From Stagnihabitans lacustris (GTDB lineage: Bacteria > Pseudomonadota > Alphaproteobacteria > Rhodobacterales > Rhodobacteraceae), in NCBI RefSeq assembly GCF_025950525.1, contig NZ_JAPDGS010000003.1:124001-188000 (forward strand): a DNA stretch of 64,000 bases, read 5' to 3'. A program made the translations under genes and the position numbers. A model generated the notes under the pieces. The model saw nothing but the letters and a program-made list of their open reading frames with translations, was not told where the DNA came from and made no database searches. This document shows, piece after piece, positions 32,998-41,693 of the stretch; positions within the stretch are counted from its first letter, which is position 1, and each line of letters starts with the position of its first letter.

Positions 32998-34883
32998 CAG
33001 CGCAACACGCCATCCGCTTTCAGCTTGTCGCCCTTGGCGGCGTCATACCACCAGAACGAGGTCTCGCCCAAAGCATAGGGCGGCATCTTTTCGGGATGGC
33101 CGTATTGGTCGTAATAGGCCGTCCAGACCGAGGCCTTATACCACTGAGGTATCCAGAACCGCTCTGCCAGAAGCACGCGGTCCAGCGCCTGCGTGGCCGT
33201 CACCAGCTCTTCTTTGGTCTTGGCGGCTTCGACCACCCGGGCCATGGCATCGACGGCGGGGGATTTCAGTCCCATGACGTTATAGGACGAATTGTCCGCG
33301 GTCTCCGAGCCATAGAACTGCCGCATCTCGTCGCCCGGCTCCATGTTGGCGTGGGCGGCGCTGGTGATCAGGTCAAAGTCGAAGGCAGGCGGCTGGGTGC
33401 GGGTTTCGAATTGCGCATCATCGACATTCTTCAGGCTGGCGTCGATGCCAAGCGCCTTGAGGTTTTCGATGAAGGGATTGTGGACGCGGTCAAACTGCGG
33501 GTTGTCGTTCAGGATTTCCACCGTCAGGACCACGCCATCCTTGCGGCGCAAACCGTCGTCGCCGACCTCCCATCCCGCCTCGTCCAGCAGCTTGGAGGCC
33601 TTGCGCAGGTTCTTGCGGTCCAGCTGATCTTCGCCCGACACCGGGGCCGTGATCGGCGGGTCGGTCAGGATGGCGGCGGGCAACAGGCCCTGGTCCACAA
33701 GCGGCTGCAGGATGGCCTTTTCGGCCTCCGAGGGCGCGCCCTGGGCCGCCAGATAGCTGTTTTCCCAGACCGAATTGATGCGGGTGTAAAGCCCGTAAAA
33801 CAGCGACCGGTTCGACCATTCAAAGTTGAACATCAGGCTGATCGCCTCGCGGACACGGGGGTCCTGGAACTTTTCGCGGCGCAGGTTAAAGACATAGGCC
33901 TGGCCCGAAGCCTTGGCGCCGTTGGCGATTTCCTCTTGTTTCACCGTGCCGTCCTGGACGCCGGGGAAGTCATAGGCCGTAGCCCAGGACTTCGAAGAGC
34001 TTTCCTGGCGGAAGGTATAGGTGCCCGCCTTGAAGGCCTCAAACGCCGCATTCGGGTCGCCGAAATATTCAAACCGCAGCGAGTCGAAGTTGTTCTGACC
34101 CTTGTTGATCGGCAGCGCCTCGCCCCAGTAATCCGGGTTGCGCTTCCACACCACGGCGCGGCCGGTCACGGTGCGCGCGCTGTCCAGTTGATAGGGGCCG
34201 GTGCCCAGAAAGGGGTCGCGCGTCGAGTCTTCCAGACTGCGCTTCTTGGCCACGAAATCGGCCTTGGAAAACACCGGAAAGCCGCCCATCTTGGCCGGCA
34301 GATCGCGGAAGGGAACGCCAGCCTTGAAGGTAAACTTCACCGTCAGCGGGTCGATGACCTCGGCCTTGTCGACCTGAGTGCTGAGGATGGTGCGGAAGTC
34401 CGAAAGCCCATGGTCGCGGAACTGTTCATAGGAAAAGATCACGTCCTCGGCGGTCATGGGCGACCCATCGGCGAATGTCACGTCGTCGCGCAGGTGAAAG
34501 ATCACCCAGGCGCGGTCGGCGGGGTATTCCAGCGTCTTGCACATCAGGCAATAGGCCGCGCCGATTTCGTCTGCGGTGCCGGTCAGGATGGTTTCATAAG
34601 GCGCGGTGGCGCCCGCGCCCGGAACGCCCTTGATCGAATAGGGGTTCAGCGTGTCCCAGGTGCCCCCCACGGCGGCCATCGAGATCTCGCCGCCCTTGGG
34701 GGCATCGGGGTTGACGTAATCGGGGGTGAAATCGGGCCCGTATTTCAGGTCGCCAAAGGTCGAAATCCCGTGGCTTGTGATGATGTCCTGCGCTCTGGCC
34801 TCATGCGCCAGGGCGGCCATCAGCACCAGCCCCGCCATCCCCAGCCGCCAATCCCGAACCTGTGCAACTGCCAGCGATTTCAT
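32997..34883 (-). CDS. yejA: Peptide ABC transporter periplasmic binding protein YejA
   Basis: A 628-residue SBP_bac_5-family protein that delivers oligopeptides to YejBEF. It has a Sec signal peptide (charged MKSLAVAQVRDWR, then a hydrophobic core GMAGLVLMAALAHEARA) cut before QDIITSHG. The mature protein shows the family pattern GGTWDTLNPYSIKG, DRAWVIFHLRDDVTFADGSP and VREAISLMFNFEWSNRSLFYG (landmarks only). ATG 34883 follows GGAGG at good spacing; the longer frame upstream is rejected. A terminator for the neighbouring cytochrome gene lies at 34973-34997, so yejA must start from a promoter in 34884-34972. Confidence 0.93.
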   Translation of the reverse strand: MKSLAVAQVRDWRLGMAGLVLMAALAHEARAQDIITSHGISTFGDLKYGPDFTPDYVNPDAPKGGEISMAAVGGTWDTLNPYSIKGVPGAGATAPYETILTGTADEIGAAYCLMCKTLEYPADRAWVIFHLRDDVTFADGSPMTAEDVIFSYEQFRDHGLSDFRTILSTQVDKAEVIDPLTVKFTFKAGVPFRDLPAKMGGFPVFSKADFVAKKRSLEDSTRDPFLGTGPYQLDSARTVTGRAVVWKRNPDYWGEALPINKGQNNFDSLRFEYFGDPNAAFEAFKAGTYTFRQESSSKSWATAYDFPGVQDGTVKQEEIANGAKASGQAYVFNLRREKFQDPRVREAISLMFNFEWSNRSLFYGLYTRINSVWENSYLAAQGAPSEAEKAILQPLVDQGLLPAAILTDPPITAPVSGEDQLDRKNLRKASKLLDEAGWEVGDDGLRRKDGVVLTVEILNDNPQFDRVHNPFIENLKALGIDASLKNVDDAQFETRTQPPAFDFDLITSAAHANMEPGDEMRQFYGSETADNSSYNVMGLKSPAVDAMARVVEAAKTKEELVTATQALDRVLLAERFWIPQWYKASVWTAYYDQYGHPEKMPPYALGETSFWWYDAAKGDKLKADGVLR

Positions 34884-34972
34884 CGCGCACCTCCGTCTTC
34901 TTTGGCGGTAAAGGTAATGCGCTTTGCAAAAGGTCCACAAGCCGCGATTGCGTGAGCGGGGGGTGATCAACG

Positions 34973-34997
34973 AAAAAGGCCGCCCCGAAGGACGGCC
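34973..34997 (-). terminator. Rho-independent terminator of the cytochrome c gene
   Basis: Read on the minus strand, GGCCGTCC and GGGCGGCC form an 8-bp stem (with one G-T pair) around a TTCG tetraloop, followed directly by TTTTT. It is 22 bases after the cytochrome gene stop. Confidence 0.85.
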
Positions 34998-35018
34998 CTT
35001 GATCGAATGTCGGACCGC

Positions 35019-35540
35019 TTACTTCAGCGATTCCAGATAGGCGATGACATTGGCGCGGTCTTCGGGCTTGGGCAGGCCCGCAAAACCCATCTTGGTGCCC
35101 GGGACATAGGTCTTGGGGTTCTTCAGGAAGTCATACAGATGCTCGGCCGTCCAGGGGTCCTGCACCGAAGCCATCGTCTCGGAATACTTGAAGCCCGCGA
35201 CCGAGCCGCGTGCCCGGCCCACGACGCCGTTCAGATGCGGACCCGTGCCGTCGCCGCCATCAATCTTGTGGCAGGATTTGCATTTGCCAAAGACCTTTTC
35301 GCCCGCGGCGGCATCGGCGGTGGCTGCAACATCGGCATAGGCCACTTCGACGGCGCCTTCATCGGCGGCGGCGGTTTCCTCACCCTCGACGGCGGCAGGA
35401 TAGACCGCAGCGGCATGTTCGCCATGGCCCTTTTCGCCAAGACCATAGATCGAGCCCGCGGCCCAGACGCCGAAAAGGAAGAACAGCAGCGCTCCGCAAA
35501 CACTGCCAACGATCTTGGTCATGGTCATCGTGTCGAACAT
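35019..35540 (-). CDS. Membrane-anchored cytochrome c (class I, c-y/c552 type)
   Basis: A 173-residue electron carrier. An uncleaved N-terminal helix ([20 protein letters not shown]) anchors it in the inner membrane. An Ala/Glu-rich linker of about 45 residues follows, then a class I cytochrome domain with the heme-binding CKSCH (residues 87-91), [10 protein letters not shown] and a probable axial methionine in GTKMGFAGL. This architecture is that of cytochrome c-y of Rhodobacter and c552 (CycM) of Paracoccus, which carry electrons from the bc1 complex to cytochrome oxidases. Other in-frame starts (M5, M7) exist. It is monocistronic with its own terminator and is divergent from pheA. Confidence 0.9.
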   Translation of the reverse strand: MFDTMTMTKIVGSVCGALLFFLFGVWAAGSIYGLGEKGHGEHAAAVYPAAVEGEETAAADEGAVEVAYADVAATADAAAGEKVFGKCKSCHKIDGGDGTGPHLNGVVGRARGSVAGFKYSETMASVQDPWTAEHLYDFLKNPKTYVPGTKMGFAGLPKPEDRANVIAYLESLK

Positions 35541-35662
35541 GCAGCACCTTCCTTCAGGCAGTTCTTTGCGCGCTATCTACCCGCTTCCCCCTTGTCCTTG
35601 CAAGGTGTAGCAACGCGCCAAAAGGTCGCTTTGACCCCATTTTTTACGAAAGGGTTGCCTCA

Positions 35663-36490
35663 ATGTCGGTCCGTATCGCGTTTCAGGGCGAACTTGGCGC
35701 CTATTCGCATCAGGCCTGCGAACAGGCCCGCCCGGGCTGCATCCCCGTGCCCTGCACCACCTTTGAAGACGTGGTCGAGATGACGCGGTCGGGCGAGGCC
35801 GACATGGGGATGCTGGCGGTCGAGAATTCGACCTATGGCCGCGTGGCCGATGTTCATTCGCTGTTGCCGAAGTCGGGGCTGCATATCGTCGACGAGGCCT
35901 TTGTGCGCGTCCATGTGAACCTTTTGGGGGTCAAGGGAGCGACCCTCGCCGATGTCCGCGAGGCGCATGGCCATGTGGTGATCCTGCCGCAATGCGCGGG
36001 GTTTTTGCGCGCCCATGGCATCAAGGGGAAGGTCAGTTCCGACAATGCCCGCGCCGCGCGTGAGGTCGCCGAGGCGGGCGATGTGACGCGGGCGGCCCTG
36101 GCCAGTGAGCTGGCGGCGCGGATCTATGGGCTGGACGTTCTGGCCCGCCATATCGAGGATCACGCCAACAACACGACCCGTTTCCTGCTGATGTCGCGTG
36201 AGGCCGATATGGCGCGGCGTGCCGCCGACATGATGACGACCTTCGTCTTCCGCGTCCGCAACATCCCGGCCGCGCTGTATAAAGCGCTGGGCGGTTTCGC
36301 GACCAATGGTGTGAACATGACCAAGCTGGAAAGCTATATGGTCGACGGCAGCTTCACCGCGACCGAGTTTTACGCCGATGTCGAGGGCCATCCCCAGGAC
36401 GCAGGTCTGCGCCTTGCGCTGGACGAGCTGGCCTATTTCACCACCCATCTGACGATCCTGGGCGTCTATCCGGCCGACCGGAAGCGGTGA
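35663..36490 (+). CDS. pheA: Prephenate dehydratase
   Basis: Converts prephenate to phenylpyruvate in phenylalanine synthesis. The 275-residue protein has [16 protein letters not shown] at the start, [16 protein letters not shown], and the catalytic-site motif NNTTRFLLM (Thr-Arg-Phe). A C-terminal ACT domain ([29 protein letters not shown]) is the expected site of phenylalanine feedback. There is no chorismate mutase domain, as usual in alphaproteobacteria. ATG 35663 fits the family N-terminus; no strong ribosome site is visible. It is followed by a convergent SRPBCC gene. Confidence 0.95.
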   Translation: MSVRIAFQGELGAYSHQACEQARPGCIPVPCTTFEDVVEMTRSGEADMGMLAVENSTYGRVADVHSLLPKSGLHIVDEAFVRVHVNLLGVKGATLADVREAHGHVVILPQCAGFLRAHGIKGKVSSDNARAAREVAEAGDVTRAALASELAARIYGLDVLARHIEDHANNTTRFLLMSREADMARRAADMMTTFVFRVRNIPAALYKALGGFATNGVNMTKLESYMVDGSFTATEFYADVEGHPQDAGLRLALDELAYFTTHLTILGVYPADRKR

Positions 36491-36497
36491 ATCGCCT

Positions 36498-36989
36498 TTA
36501 GCGCCGCAGGCTGTCCCGCAGGTTGGTGGGGCGGCGAAAGCGGTCCTCGATCTCGACGGCCAGCTGGCTGATGCGGTTGGCATATTGCCGCTCGACCTTT
36601 TTGCGGGCCAGTTTCAGGCCCTGGACATAAAGCCGCGCCGCGATGGTGCGCGGTTTCAGCTCGGTCTTGACCTCGATGCGCGTGCGGGTGGAGGTCAGGT
36701 CCATCAGGCTGATGGCCATGGTGACATCGGCCAGCGCCGATTGTCCCGAAACGGTCAGTTTTTCCGGCTCCGTCATCAGATGCACCGCCAGCGTCGCCTT
36801 GCGCGCCTGGCCACGAAAGGCAAAGCCCAGGGCCCAGGCCATGCCGGCGCCCTTTTGCGTCATGCGGTCGGTGCGCGTGACCTCGGCCCCGCGGCGCATG
36901 GCCATGCGCTCCCAGGCCTCGAAGTCGGTGATCTCTGCCCAGACGAAGTTGACGGGAACATCAACATCGTATCGCGCCACAAGCTTCAT
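36498..36989 (-). CDS. SRPBCC (START/Bet v1-like) family protein
   Basis: A 163-residue protein starting [20 protein letters not shown], the usual beginning of polyketide-cyclase/SRPBCC hydrophobic-pocket proteins, with [18 protein letters not shown] and a C-terminal amphipathic helix ([21 protein letters not shown]). No catalytic residues can be assigned, and such proteins bind lipids or other hydrophobic ligands. ATG 36989 is chosen because the upstream extension has no family similarity. It converges with pheA (7 bases between stops). Confidence 0.75.
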   Translation of the reverse strand: MKLVARYDVDVPVNFVWAEITDFEAWERMAMRRGAEVTRTDRMTQKGAGMAWALGFAFRGQARKATLAVHLMTEPEKLTVSGQSALADVTMAISLMDLTSTRTRIEVKTELKPRTIAARLYVQGLKLARKKVERQYANRISQLAVEIEDRFRRPTNLRDSLRR

Positions 36990-37081
36990 GCCGTCATCCC
37001 GTTCGTAAGGCGGCGAATGTCGCCGGAATCGCCAGCGACCGCAAGCCATGCTGCGGCGAGTTTATTAACGGTGAGGTGGAT

Positions 37082-37157
37082 TGGTGGAGCAAAGGGGGAT
37101 CGAACCCCTGACCTTATCATTGCGAACGATACGCTCTCCCAACTGAGCTATTGCCCC
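37082..37157 (-). tRNA. tRNA-Ala (anticodon CGC)
   Basis: The 76-nt cloverleaf folds by eye: acceptor GGGGCAA/TTGCTCC with the G3-U70 pair that marks alanine tRNAs, D-arm GCTC/GAGC, anticodon stem TATCG/TGATA with loop TTCGCAA giving anticodon CGC, T-arm AGGGG/CCCCT with TTCGATC, discriminator A and an encoded CCA. It reads GCG codons, frequent in this GC-rich genome. Confidence 0.95.
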
Positions 37158-37252
37158 ATCCGCGCAGCGTTTTTCGCGGATGGGGGCGGGAATGTCAAGG
37201 GGGCCGGCGCTGTGGTGGGACGGCAAGGCGATCAAGATTGTCGGGCTGGCAA

Positions 37253-37280
37253 GGCCCGGGCGCCGGGGGGCGCCTGGGCC
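37253..37280 (-). terminator. Hairpin downstream of the LacI-GH127 operon
   Basis: GGCCCGGGCGCC (37253-37264) pairs with GGCGCCTGGGCC (37269-37280) with one G-T pair and a GGGG loop. It lies about 33 bases after the GH127 stop on the minus strand; only TT follows, so it is a weak or factor-assisted terminator candidate. Confidence 0.45.
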
Positions 37281-37312
37281 TCGGCTGGCGGGAAACAGGC
37301 TCTGTGCTGGCC

Positions 37313-39181
37313 CTATTCCCGGACCCAGACCTGCATCGGGTTCGCTCCGCGGTTGCACCAGGCGTAATAGGGCAGCGCCAGCAAGGGCGAGGGCTGCTCG
37401 GTCGGGGGCTCGGTCTGATATAGCGCGGCCGGGTTTTGGAGGGCGGCGCCTTGGGCTGTCACCACGGCGACGCCTCCCAGCAGGTCGGCGCGGAAGGTTG
37501 CGGTCAAATCAGCCCCGCGCGGCAGGCGCAGGCGGTGGAGGGGCGCGGCCTGGTCCTGGGCTTCAAGGCAATAGACCAGCGGGCCACGCATCAGGGCGAC
37601 GCGGCCGATGTCGGCCTTGACCTCGGGATGGGCATGGACCCGCTGCGGCGTCATGGGAAGGTGAAGCGCGACCCTGTCATCCCCCCAGTGCCGATGCAGG
37701 CGCAGGTAGCCGCGTTCCGTCGTCATCGGCACGGGTGCGCCGTTGACCGTCGCCGTGGCGCCCTTGGCCCAGGCGGGGATGCGCAAGCTTAGGGTGAAGG
37801 CGCGGTCGGACTGGACTTGGACGCGGATGGCGCCGTCCCAGGGATAGGCTGAGGTCTCGGTGATCGTCGCCTGACCCTCCGCCACGGGCAGGGTGGCTTT
37901 GGCGCCGCCGTAAAGGTGAACCGCGATTTCGTCCTTGGCCAGCCCCATGACATAGCCGCCAACCGAGGCCACCAGCCGCGCCACGTTCATCGTGCAGCAG
38001 GGGCAGGGGTGCCATTCCCAACGCTGATGCGAGCCGTCGGACTCCAGCTTGTTGTCGTAGAAATAGGTCTCGCCGTCGCGCGACAGGCCGGCCAACGAAT
38101 TGTTATACAGGGCCAGTTCCAGGATATCGGCATATTGGCCGTCCAGGTCCAGGTTCAGCATCCGTGCCGCCCAAAAGACCATGGCCACCGAAGCGCAGGT
38201 CTCGGCATAGGCGGTGTCGTTGGGCAGGTCGTAATCTTGGGTGAAACCCTCATTCCGGGCCGAGGGGCCGAAGCCGCCGGTCACATACATCCGGGTTTCG
38301 GTCACATCGCGCCACAGGGTCTGACAGGCCTGCTTCAAGGCGGTGTCGCCGTGTTCGGCGGCAAGATCGGCCATGGCGGTATACATATACATGGCGCGGA
38401 CGGCGTGGCCCACGACCTTGGTCTGTTGACGCACCGGGATATGGGACTGCGAGTATTCATAAGTCCCCTGGCCGTATTTCCCGGCAGGCTCGCCGCGGGC
38501 GGCGGCTTCCTGGTCGAAGTAATGCGGCTGGGCGCCCCTTTCGTCGATGAAATAGGTCGCAAGGTCCAGGAACTTGGTCTTGCCCGTCGCGTGAAAGGCC
38601 TTGACCAGGGCCAGTTCGATTTCCTGATGGCCGCAATAGCCGCGTTTCTTGTCCGGGCCGAAGGTCGCGGCGATGTGGTCCATGTAACGCTCCATCACCT
38701 GAAGCATCCGGTCCCGGCCGGTGGCGCGGTAATAGGCCACGGCGCCCTCTAGCAGGTGGCCGGCGTTATACATCTCGTGATTGTCGCGCAGGTTGGTCCA
38801 GCGGTTTTCCGGCTCGCGCTCCTGATACCAGCAGTTCAGATAGCCGTCGGGGGCCTGGGCGCGTTCAAGGTCGGTGACGATCTCTTCGATCTGCGCCTCG
38901 ATGACCGCGTCGCGGCGGTGCGACAGGGCATAGGACGCGGCCTCGACCCATTTGCCGACATCGCTGTCCCAGAAGATCTCGGTCGTGAAGCCGTTCGGAT
39001 GCGGCGGAATGGTCAGGGGCGGCACGGGTTGCGGCAGTTTCAGGCTGCGCAGGATGTTGTGCTTGGCCAGTTGGGCATGCTGGCTGGGGATGGTGCGGGT
39101 CAGGACGGTTTCCAGACGCTCGGACCAAAAGGCGCCGGTGATCTGGACATCGGAGAAGGGAACAGAGGCATAGCGGCGCAT
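37313..39181 (-). CDS. GH127 beta-L-arabinofuranosidase
   Basis: A 622-residue glycoside hydrolase of family GH127 (DUF1680), which removes beta-L-arabinofuranosyl groups. The known zinc/nucleophile site of the family (Glu-x-Cys and a Cys-Cys pair) is visible: [15 protein letters not shown] supplies Glu and the first Cys, and [13 protein letters not shown] the Cys-Cys. The (alpha/alpha)6 barrel and C-terminal beta-sandwiches fit the length. There is no signal peptide, so it acts in the cytoplasm on imported oligosaccharides. It directly abuts the LacI-family gene (1 base) and is co-transcribed with it from a promoter with a LacI-type operator. A furanose importer in the same window supports an arabinofuranose role. 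Confidence 0.9.
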   Translation of the reverse strand: MRRYASVPFSDVQITGAFWSERLETVLTRTIPSQHAQLAKHNILRSLKLPQPVPPLTIPPHPNGFTTEIFWDSDVGKWVEAASYALSHRRDAVIEAQIEEIVTDLERAQAPDGYLNCWYQEREPENRWTNLRDNHEMYNAGHLLEGAVAYYRATGRDRMLQVMERYMDHIAATFGPDKKRGYCGHQEIELALVKAFHATGKTKFLDLATYFIDERGAQPHYFDQEAAARGEPAGKYGQGTYEYSQSHIPVRQQTKVVGHAVRAMYMYTAMADLAAEHGDTALKQACQTLWRDVTETRMYVTGGFGPSARNEGFTQDYDLPNDTAYAETCASVAMVFWAARMLNLDLDGQYADILELALYNNSLAGLSRDGETYFYDNKLESDGSHQRWEWHPCPCCTMNVARLVASVGGYVMGLAKDEIAVHLYGGAKATLPVAEGQATITETSAYPWDGAIRVQVQSDRAFTLSLRIPAWAKGATATVNGAPVPMTTERGYLRLHRHWGDDRVALHLPMTPQRVHAHPEVKADIGRVALMRGPLVYCLEAQDQAAPLHRLRLPRGADLTATFRADLLGGVAVVTAQGAALQNPAALYQTEPPTEQPSPLLALPYYAWCNRGANPMQVWVRE

Positions 39182-40174
39182 TTACGTGCTTTCTCGGTGG
39201 ATGAGGGTGCAGGGCAGGCGATGGGTGCCGGTTGGCTTGGCGCCCTTGATCATGGCCGCCAGCTGGCGCCCGGCCTCGGCCCCCAAGGCGGTCAGGTTCA
39301 TGTCGACCGAGGTCAGGGGCGGGCGGCAGGCTGTCACCATCACGTCCCAGTTGTCGAAACCGACCAGGGCGATGTCTTCGGGGCATTTGAGGCCCGCTTC
39401 ACGGATCGTGTCGGCGACGCCGCGGGCGATCTGGTCGTTGCCGCAGAAGATGGCGTCGGGGGGATGGGTCAGCAGGCGGGCCATCGCCTCGCGGCCCCAG
39501 GCTTCGGACCAGGGGCCATGCAGGACCGGGCCGGGGGGGAGGTTGGCTTGTGTCAGGGCCGCGCGCCAGCCGATTTCGCGCAGGCGGACGGCCTCGAAAT
39601 TGTCGGGGCCGGTGATATGGGCGATGCGGGTGCGGCCCTGTTGGATCAGGTGTTCGGTGGCGAGCCTTGCGCCGCCCTCGTCATCGGGGAGGAAGGACAG
39701 CGCATCCTCACCGCCTTGGGAAAAAACATAGATGACCGGGATCGGCAGGCCCTGAATTTCAATGGAAGGACGGCGGTCGGCGCGGCGCGAGGTGACGACC
39801 AGACCGTCGATCTGCTTGGCCAGAAGCTGCTCCAGATGGGCAAGTTCACGCTCGGGGTCGTCGGTGGCGTTGGCCATGAAGACGCCGATGCCATCCTCGG
39901 ACAGGACGCGTTCCAGGCCCTCCATGATCGGCATGGTGAAACGGCCGAAGCTGTCGTTGGAGATCAGCCCGACTGACCCGGACAGCCCGGTGTGCAGAGA
40001 TTTGGCCAGCAGGTTCGGGCGGAAGTTCAGCGCGCGGACCGTGGTCATCACGCGGTCACGGGTGGATTGCGCAAGCGAGCCGGTGCCGTTCAGCGCCTTG
40101 GAGACCGTGCCGATCGAGACCCCGGCGGCGCGGGCGACGTCATGGATCGTCGGGTTCCGCCGGTCGTCGGCCAT
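39182..40174 (-). CDS. LacI family transcriptional regulator
   Basis: A 330-residue repressor-like protein. The N-terminal helix-turn-helix and hinge (TIHDVARAAGVSIGTVSKAL, RALNFRPNLLAKSL) are typical of LacI/GalR. The C-terminal periplasmic-binding-protein-like domain has VGLISNDSFGRFTMPIMEG, RIAHITGP and VGFDNWDVMVTACRPPLTSVD. It probably responds to an arabinofuranose-derived ligand, because it is the first gene of an operon with the GH127 enzyme. A perfect palindrome GGAAAACGTTTTCC lies 17 bases upstream of its start, so it is likely autoregulated. Confidence 0.92.
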   Translation of the reverse strand: MADDRRNPTIHDVARAAGVSIGTVSKALNGTGSLAQSTRDRVMTTVRALNFRPNLLAKSLHTGLSGSVGLISNDSFGRFTMPIMEGLERVLSEDGIGVFMANATDDPERELAHLEQLLAKQIDGLVVTSRRADRRPSIEIQGLPIPVIYVFSQGGEDALSFLPDDEGGARLATEHLIQQGRTRIAHITGPDNFEAVRLREIGWRAALTQANLPPGPVLHGPWSEAWGREAMARLLTHPPDAIFCGNDQIARGVADTIREAGLKCPEDIALVGFDNWDVMVTACRPPLTSVDMNLTALGAEAGRQLAAMIKGAKPTGTHRLPCTLIHREST

Positions 40175-40190
40175 GGGCGCTCCTGGGTTG

Positions 40191-40204
40191 GGAAAACGTT
40201 TTCC
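40191..40204. promoter_or_regulatory. LacI-type operator palindrome
   Basis: GGAAAACGTTTTCC is a perfect 14-bp palindrome with central CG, the expected form of a LacI/GalR-family operator (the typical AAxCGxTT core). It sits 17-30 bases upstream of the LacI start codon on the minus strand. Confidence 0.8.
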
Positions 40205-40352
40205 TAAGGTCCAAGGTGGCGCGGGATTGGCGGCTTGTCAACGGGGTTAAGGTGGGGGCCATGAGGCTGTGCGTCGGCCGCCCGTTACGGTGCGACTGTG
40301 GGGCCGGGCTTTGCCGACTGCAAGGGCGTGTGTTGCCCTGCCGATTGCGGGG

Positions 40353-40775
40353 TCAGTCCTCGTCCTCGACCGTGCCGCGGGCGGTTTTCACGCCAGCGCG
40401 GACCTTTTTCGCCACCAGACGGCGCTGGATCGAGCCATAGGTGGGTTTCGTGGCGATCCGCCGCTTGGGCACCACCAGGGCGGCGCGGATCAGTTCGATC
40501 AGGCGGTCGCGGGCGATCTCGCGGTTTTGGGCCTGACTGCGGGTGTCCTCGACCTGCAGGACGATGGCGCCTTCGTTGGTCCAGCGGCGGCCCGCCAGTC
40601 GTTTCAGGCGCGCCTTGACCGCGGGGGTCAGATGGGGCGAGCGTTCCGCCTCGAACCGCAATTCGACGGCGGTGGAAACCTTGTTCACATTTTGCCCGCC
40701 GGGGCCGGAAGACCGCACGAATTGCTCGGACAATTCCCAATCGGCGATGCTGATCGTTTCGTTGATTATAAGCAT
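40353..40775 (-). CDS. arfB: Alternative ribosome-rescue factor ArfB (YaeJ family)
   Basis: A 140-residue peptidyl-tRNA hydrolase that rescues stalled ribosomes. The catalytic GGQ is in SSGPGGQNVNKVST, followed by the class I release factor-like core VELRFEAERSPHLTP. The C-terminus is a basic tail (VPKRRIATKPTYGSIQRRLV) that in E. coli ArfB enters the empty mRNA channel. ATG 40775 gives the family N-terminus MLIINETISIAD; the longer in-frame extension runs back through a terminator hairpin and is rejected. Confidence 0.92.
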   Translation of the reverse strand: MLIINETISIADWELSEQFVRSSGPGGQNVNKVSTAVELRFEAERSPHLTPAVKARLKRLAGRRWTNEGAIVLQVEDTRSQAQNREIARDRLIELIRAALVVPKRRIATKPTYGSIQRRLVAKKVRAGVKTARGTVEDED

Positions 40776-40792
40776 GTTCACCAAACGAGAAA

Positions 40793-40813
40793 GGGTCGCA
40801 GCGCGCGACCCTT
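40793..40813 (-). terminator. Terminator between the 18-codon ORF and arfB
   Basis: AGGGTCGC and GCGACCCT form a perfect 8-bp stem around a 5-base loop; read on the minus strand TTTCTCGTTT follows. It would end a short transcript that begins after yhhQ, about 18 bases before the arfB start. Confidence 0.65.
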
Positions 40814-40882
40814 CCCGAGTTCCAAGGAGATGGGGCCAGTTAGGTGCCATCCAACTTGGTGAGATTTTTCAAGGGGTTGCCC

Positions 40883-40939
40883 TTAGAAAACCATCCTCCA
40901 AGCTGTCCCGACGCACTTCTCCAATATCACTCTAGACAC
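40883..40939 (-). CDS. Predicted 18-residue ORF with an unusually complete Shine-Dalgarno sequence
   Basis: On the minus strand, GAAAGGAGGTGATCCA is followed at once by GTG and 17 further sense codons (MSRVILEKCVGTAWRMVF). The leader is complementary to about the last 17 bases of 16S rRNA. A TTGACA box at 40998-41003 and a hairpin with T-rich tail at 40793-40813 bracket a predicted ~175-nt transcript. The peptide has no recognised family. It may be a leader peptide, a small protein, or part of a regulatory RNA. Confidence 0.5.
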   Translation of the reverse strand: MSRVILEKCVGTAWRMVF

Positions 40940-40975
40940 TGGATCACCTCCTTTCGAATGGTTGCCGATAGGGTG

Positions 40976-41003
40976 AGTCTGACACGGATTTGCGGTTTGT
41001 CAA
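40976..41003 (-). promoter_or_regulatory. Predicted promoter of the short transcript
   Basis: A perfect -35 TTGACA (minus strand, 41003-40998) overlaps the yhhQ stop codon, and CAGACT (40981-40976), a weak -10 candidate, follows after 16 bases. Confidence 0.4.
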
Positions 41004-41617
41004 AAGCTTTCCGCAACTGGTTGTGCCAATTTCGCGATAATTAGACGGAACGGCAGCAGACCGAACAAGGCGATGGCAAACTTCACCGCCCAGTCGGCGA
41101 CGCCCAGCGAAATCCAGTAGGGGACCGCGGGGCCAAAGCCCAAAAGCGGGCCGATTTCGCCCGCCCAAGAGACGTCGTTGCCGGGTTCCAGAAAGCTGAG
41201 CGCGCCGGCGAAGGCCAGCGTAAAGAACACCACCGAGTCCAGCGTCGAGCCAAACAGCGTCGCCACCAGCGGCGCCCGCCACCAGGCCGCGCGGCGCAAC
41301 CGGTCAAAGATCGTGATATCCAAGAGTTGCCCCAGCGCAAAGGCGGTCAATGAGGCAAAGGCGATGCGCAACGTGGTCAGGCCGGGGACTTGGGCGGCCA
41401 CGACCGAACAGGCCAGGCCCACGACAAAGCCCGCCAGCACGACGATGCGGGCGGCGCGCTTGCCCTCCAGCCGGTTGATGACGTCATTGACGAGAAAGCA
41501 GAAGGGATAGGTCAGCGCGCCCCAGGTGAGGTAAGCCCCAAGCGGGTGGTTGACGAGGATATTCGAGGCCACGACAAGCGCGGCCATGGCAATTATGCCA
41601 GGCAGAAGCGTTTTCAT
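41000..41617 (-). CDS. yhhQ: Queuosine precursor transporter (YhhQ/QPT family)
   Basis: A 205-residue inner membrane protein (COG1738) that imports queuosine precursors (preQ0/preQ1) for tRNA modification. About six hydrophobic helices are seen. Family motifs include ASNILVNHPLGAYLTWGALTYP, FLVNDVINRLEG, ALGQLLDITIFDRLR and TLFGSTLDSVVFFTLAF (the D-x3-F-x and GSxxDS patterns). ATG 41617 is selected over a longer frame from 41665 because the latter runs through the riboswitch. A probable preQ1-I riboswitch immediately precedes the gene, which strongly supports the assignment. Confidence 0.92.
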   Translation of the reverse strand: MKTLLPGIIAMAALVVASNILVNHPLGAYLTWGALTYPFCFLVNDVINRLEGKRAARIVVLAGFVVGLACSVVAAQVPGLTTLRIAFASLTAFALGQLLDITIFDRLRRAAWWRAPLVATLFGSTLDSVVFFTLAFAGALSFLEPGNDVSWAGEIGPLLGFGPAVPYWISLGVADWAVKFAIALFGLLPFRLIIAKLAQPVAESF

Positions 41618-41626
41618 TGCTGTTTT

Positions 41627-41655
41627 CCGTTTTTTACAAGGTCGCGGAGACTTGA
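41627..41655 (-). promoter_or_regulatory. preQ1-I riboswitch (probable) controlling yhhQ
   Basis: On the minus strand the leader carries CAAG then, after a 9-base loop with CCG, the sequence C-CTTG and TAAAAAACGG. This gives the preQ1-I H-type pseudoknot: P1 CAAG/CTTG, a ligand-binding C before the 3' arm, the A-rich strand and P2 CCG/CGG. The CGG is part of the likely ribosome site CGGA, 8-11 bases before the ATG, so ligand binding would block translation. P1 is short (4 bp). Confidence 0.7.
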
Positions 41656-41693
41656 GGGTGCCCATGGGGCTGGGTGCCTTTACGCCCGCAGCC

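Noticed and set aside
33096..34955. 619-codon frame on the plus strand opposite yejA
   Set aside because: yejA on the minus strand has a signal peptide, ribosome site and family motifs; the plus-strand frame is a third-codon GC artefact. Similar shadows opposite yejF, argG and ahcY were dropped for the same reason.
40921..40960. Match of the plus strand to the 3' end of 16S rRNA (GGATCACCTCCTTTC)
   Set aside because: Only about 17 bases match and no other rRNA sequence is present, so it is read as a Shine-Dalgarno sequence on the minus strand rather than an rRNA remnant.
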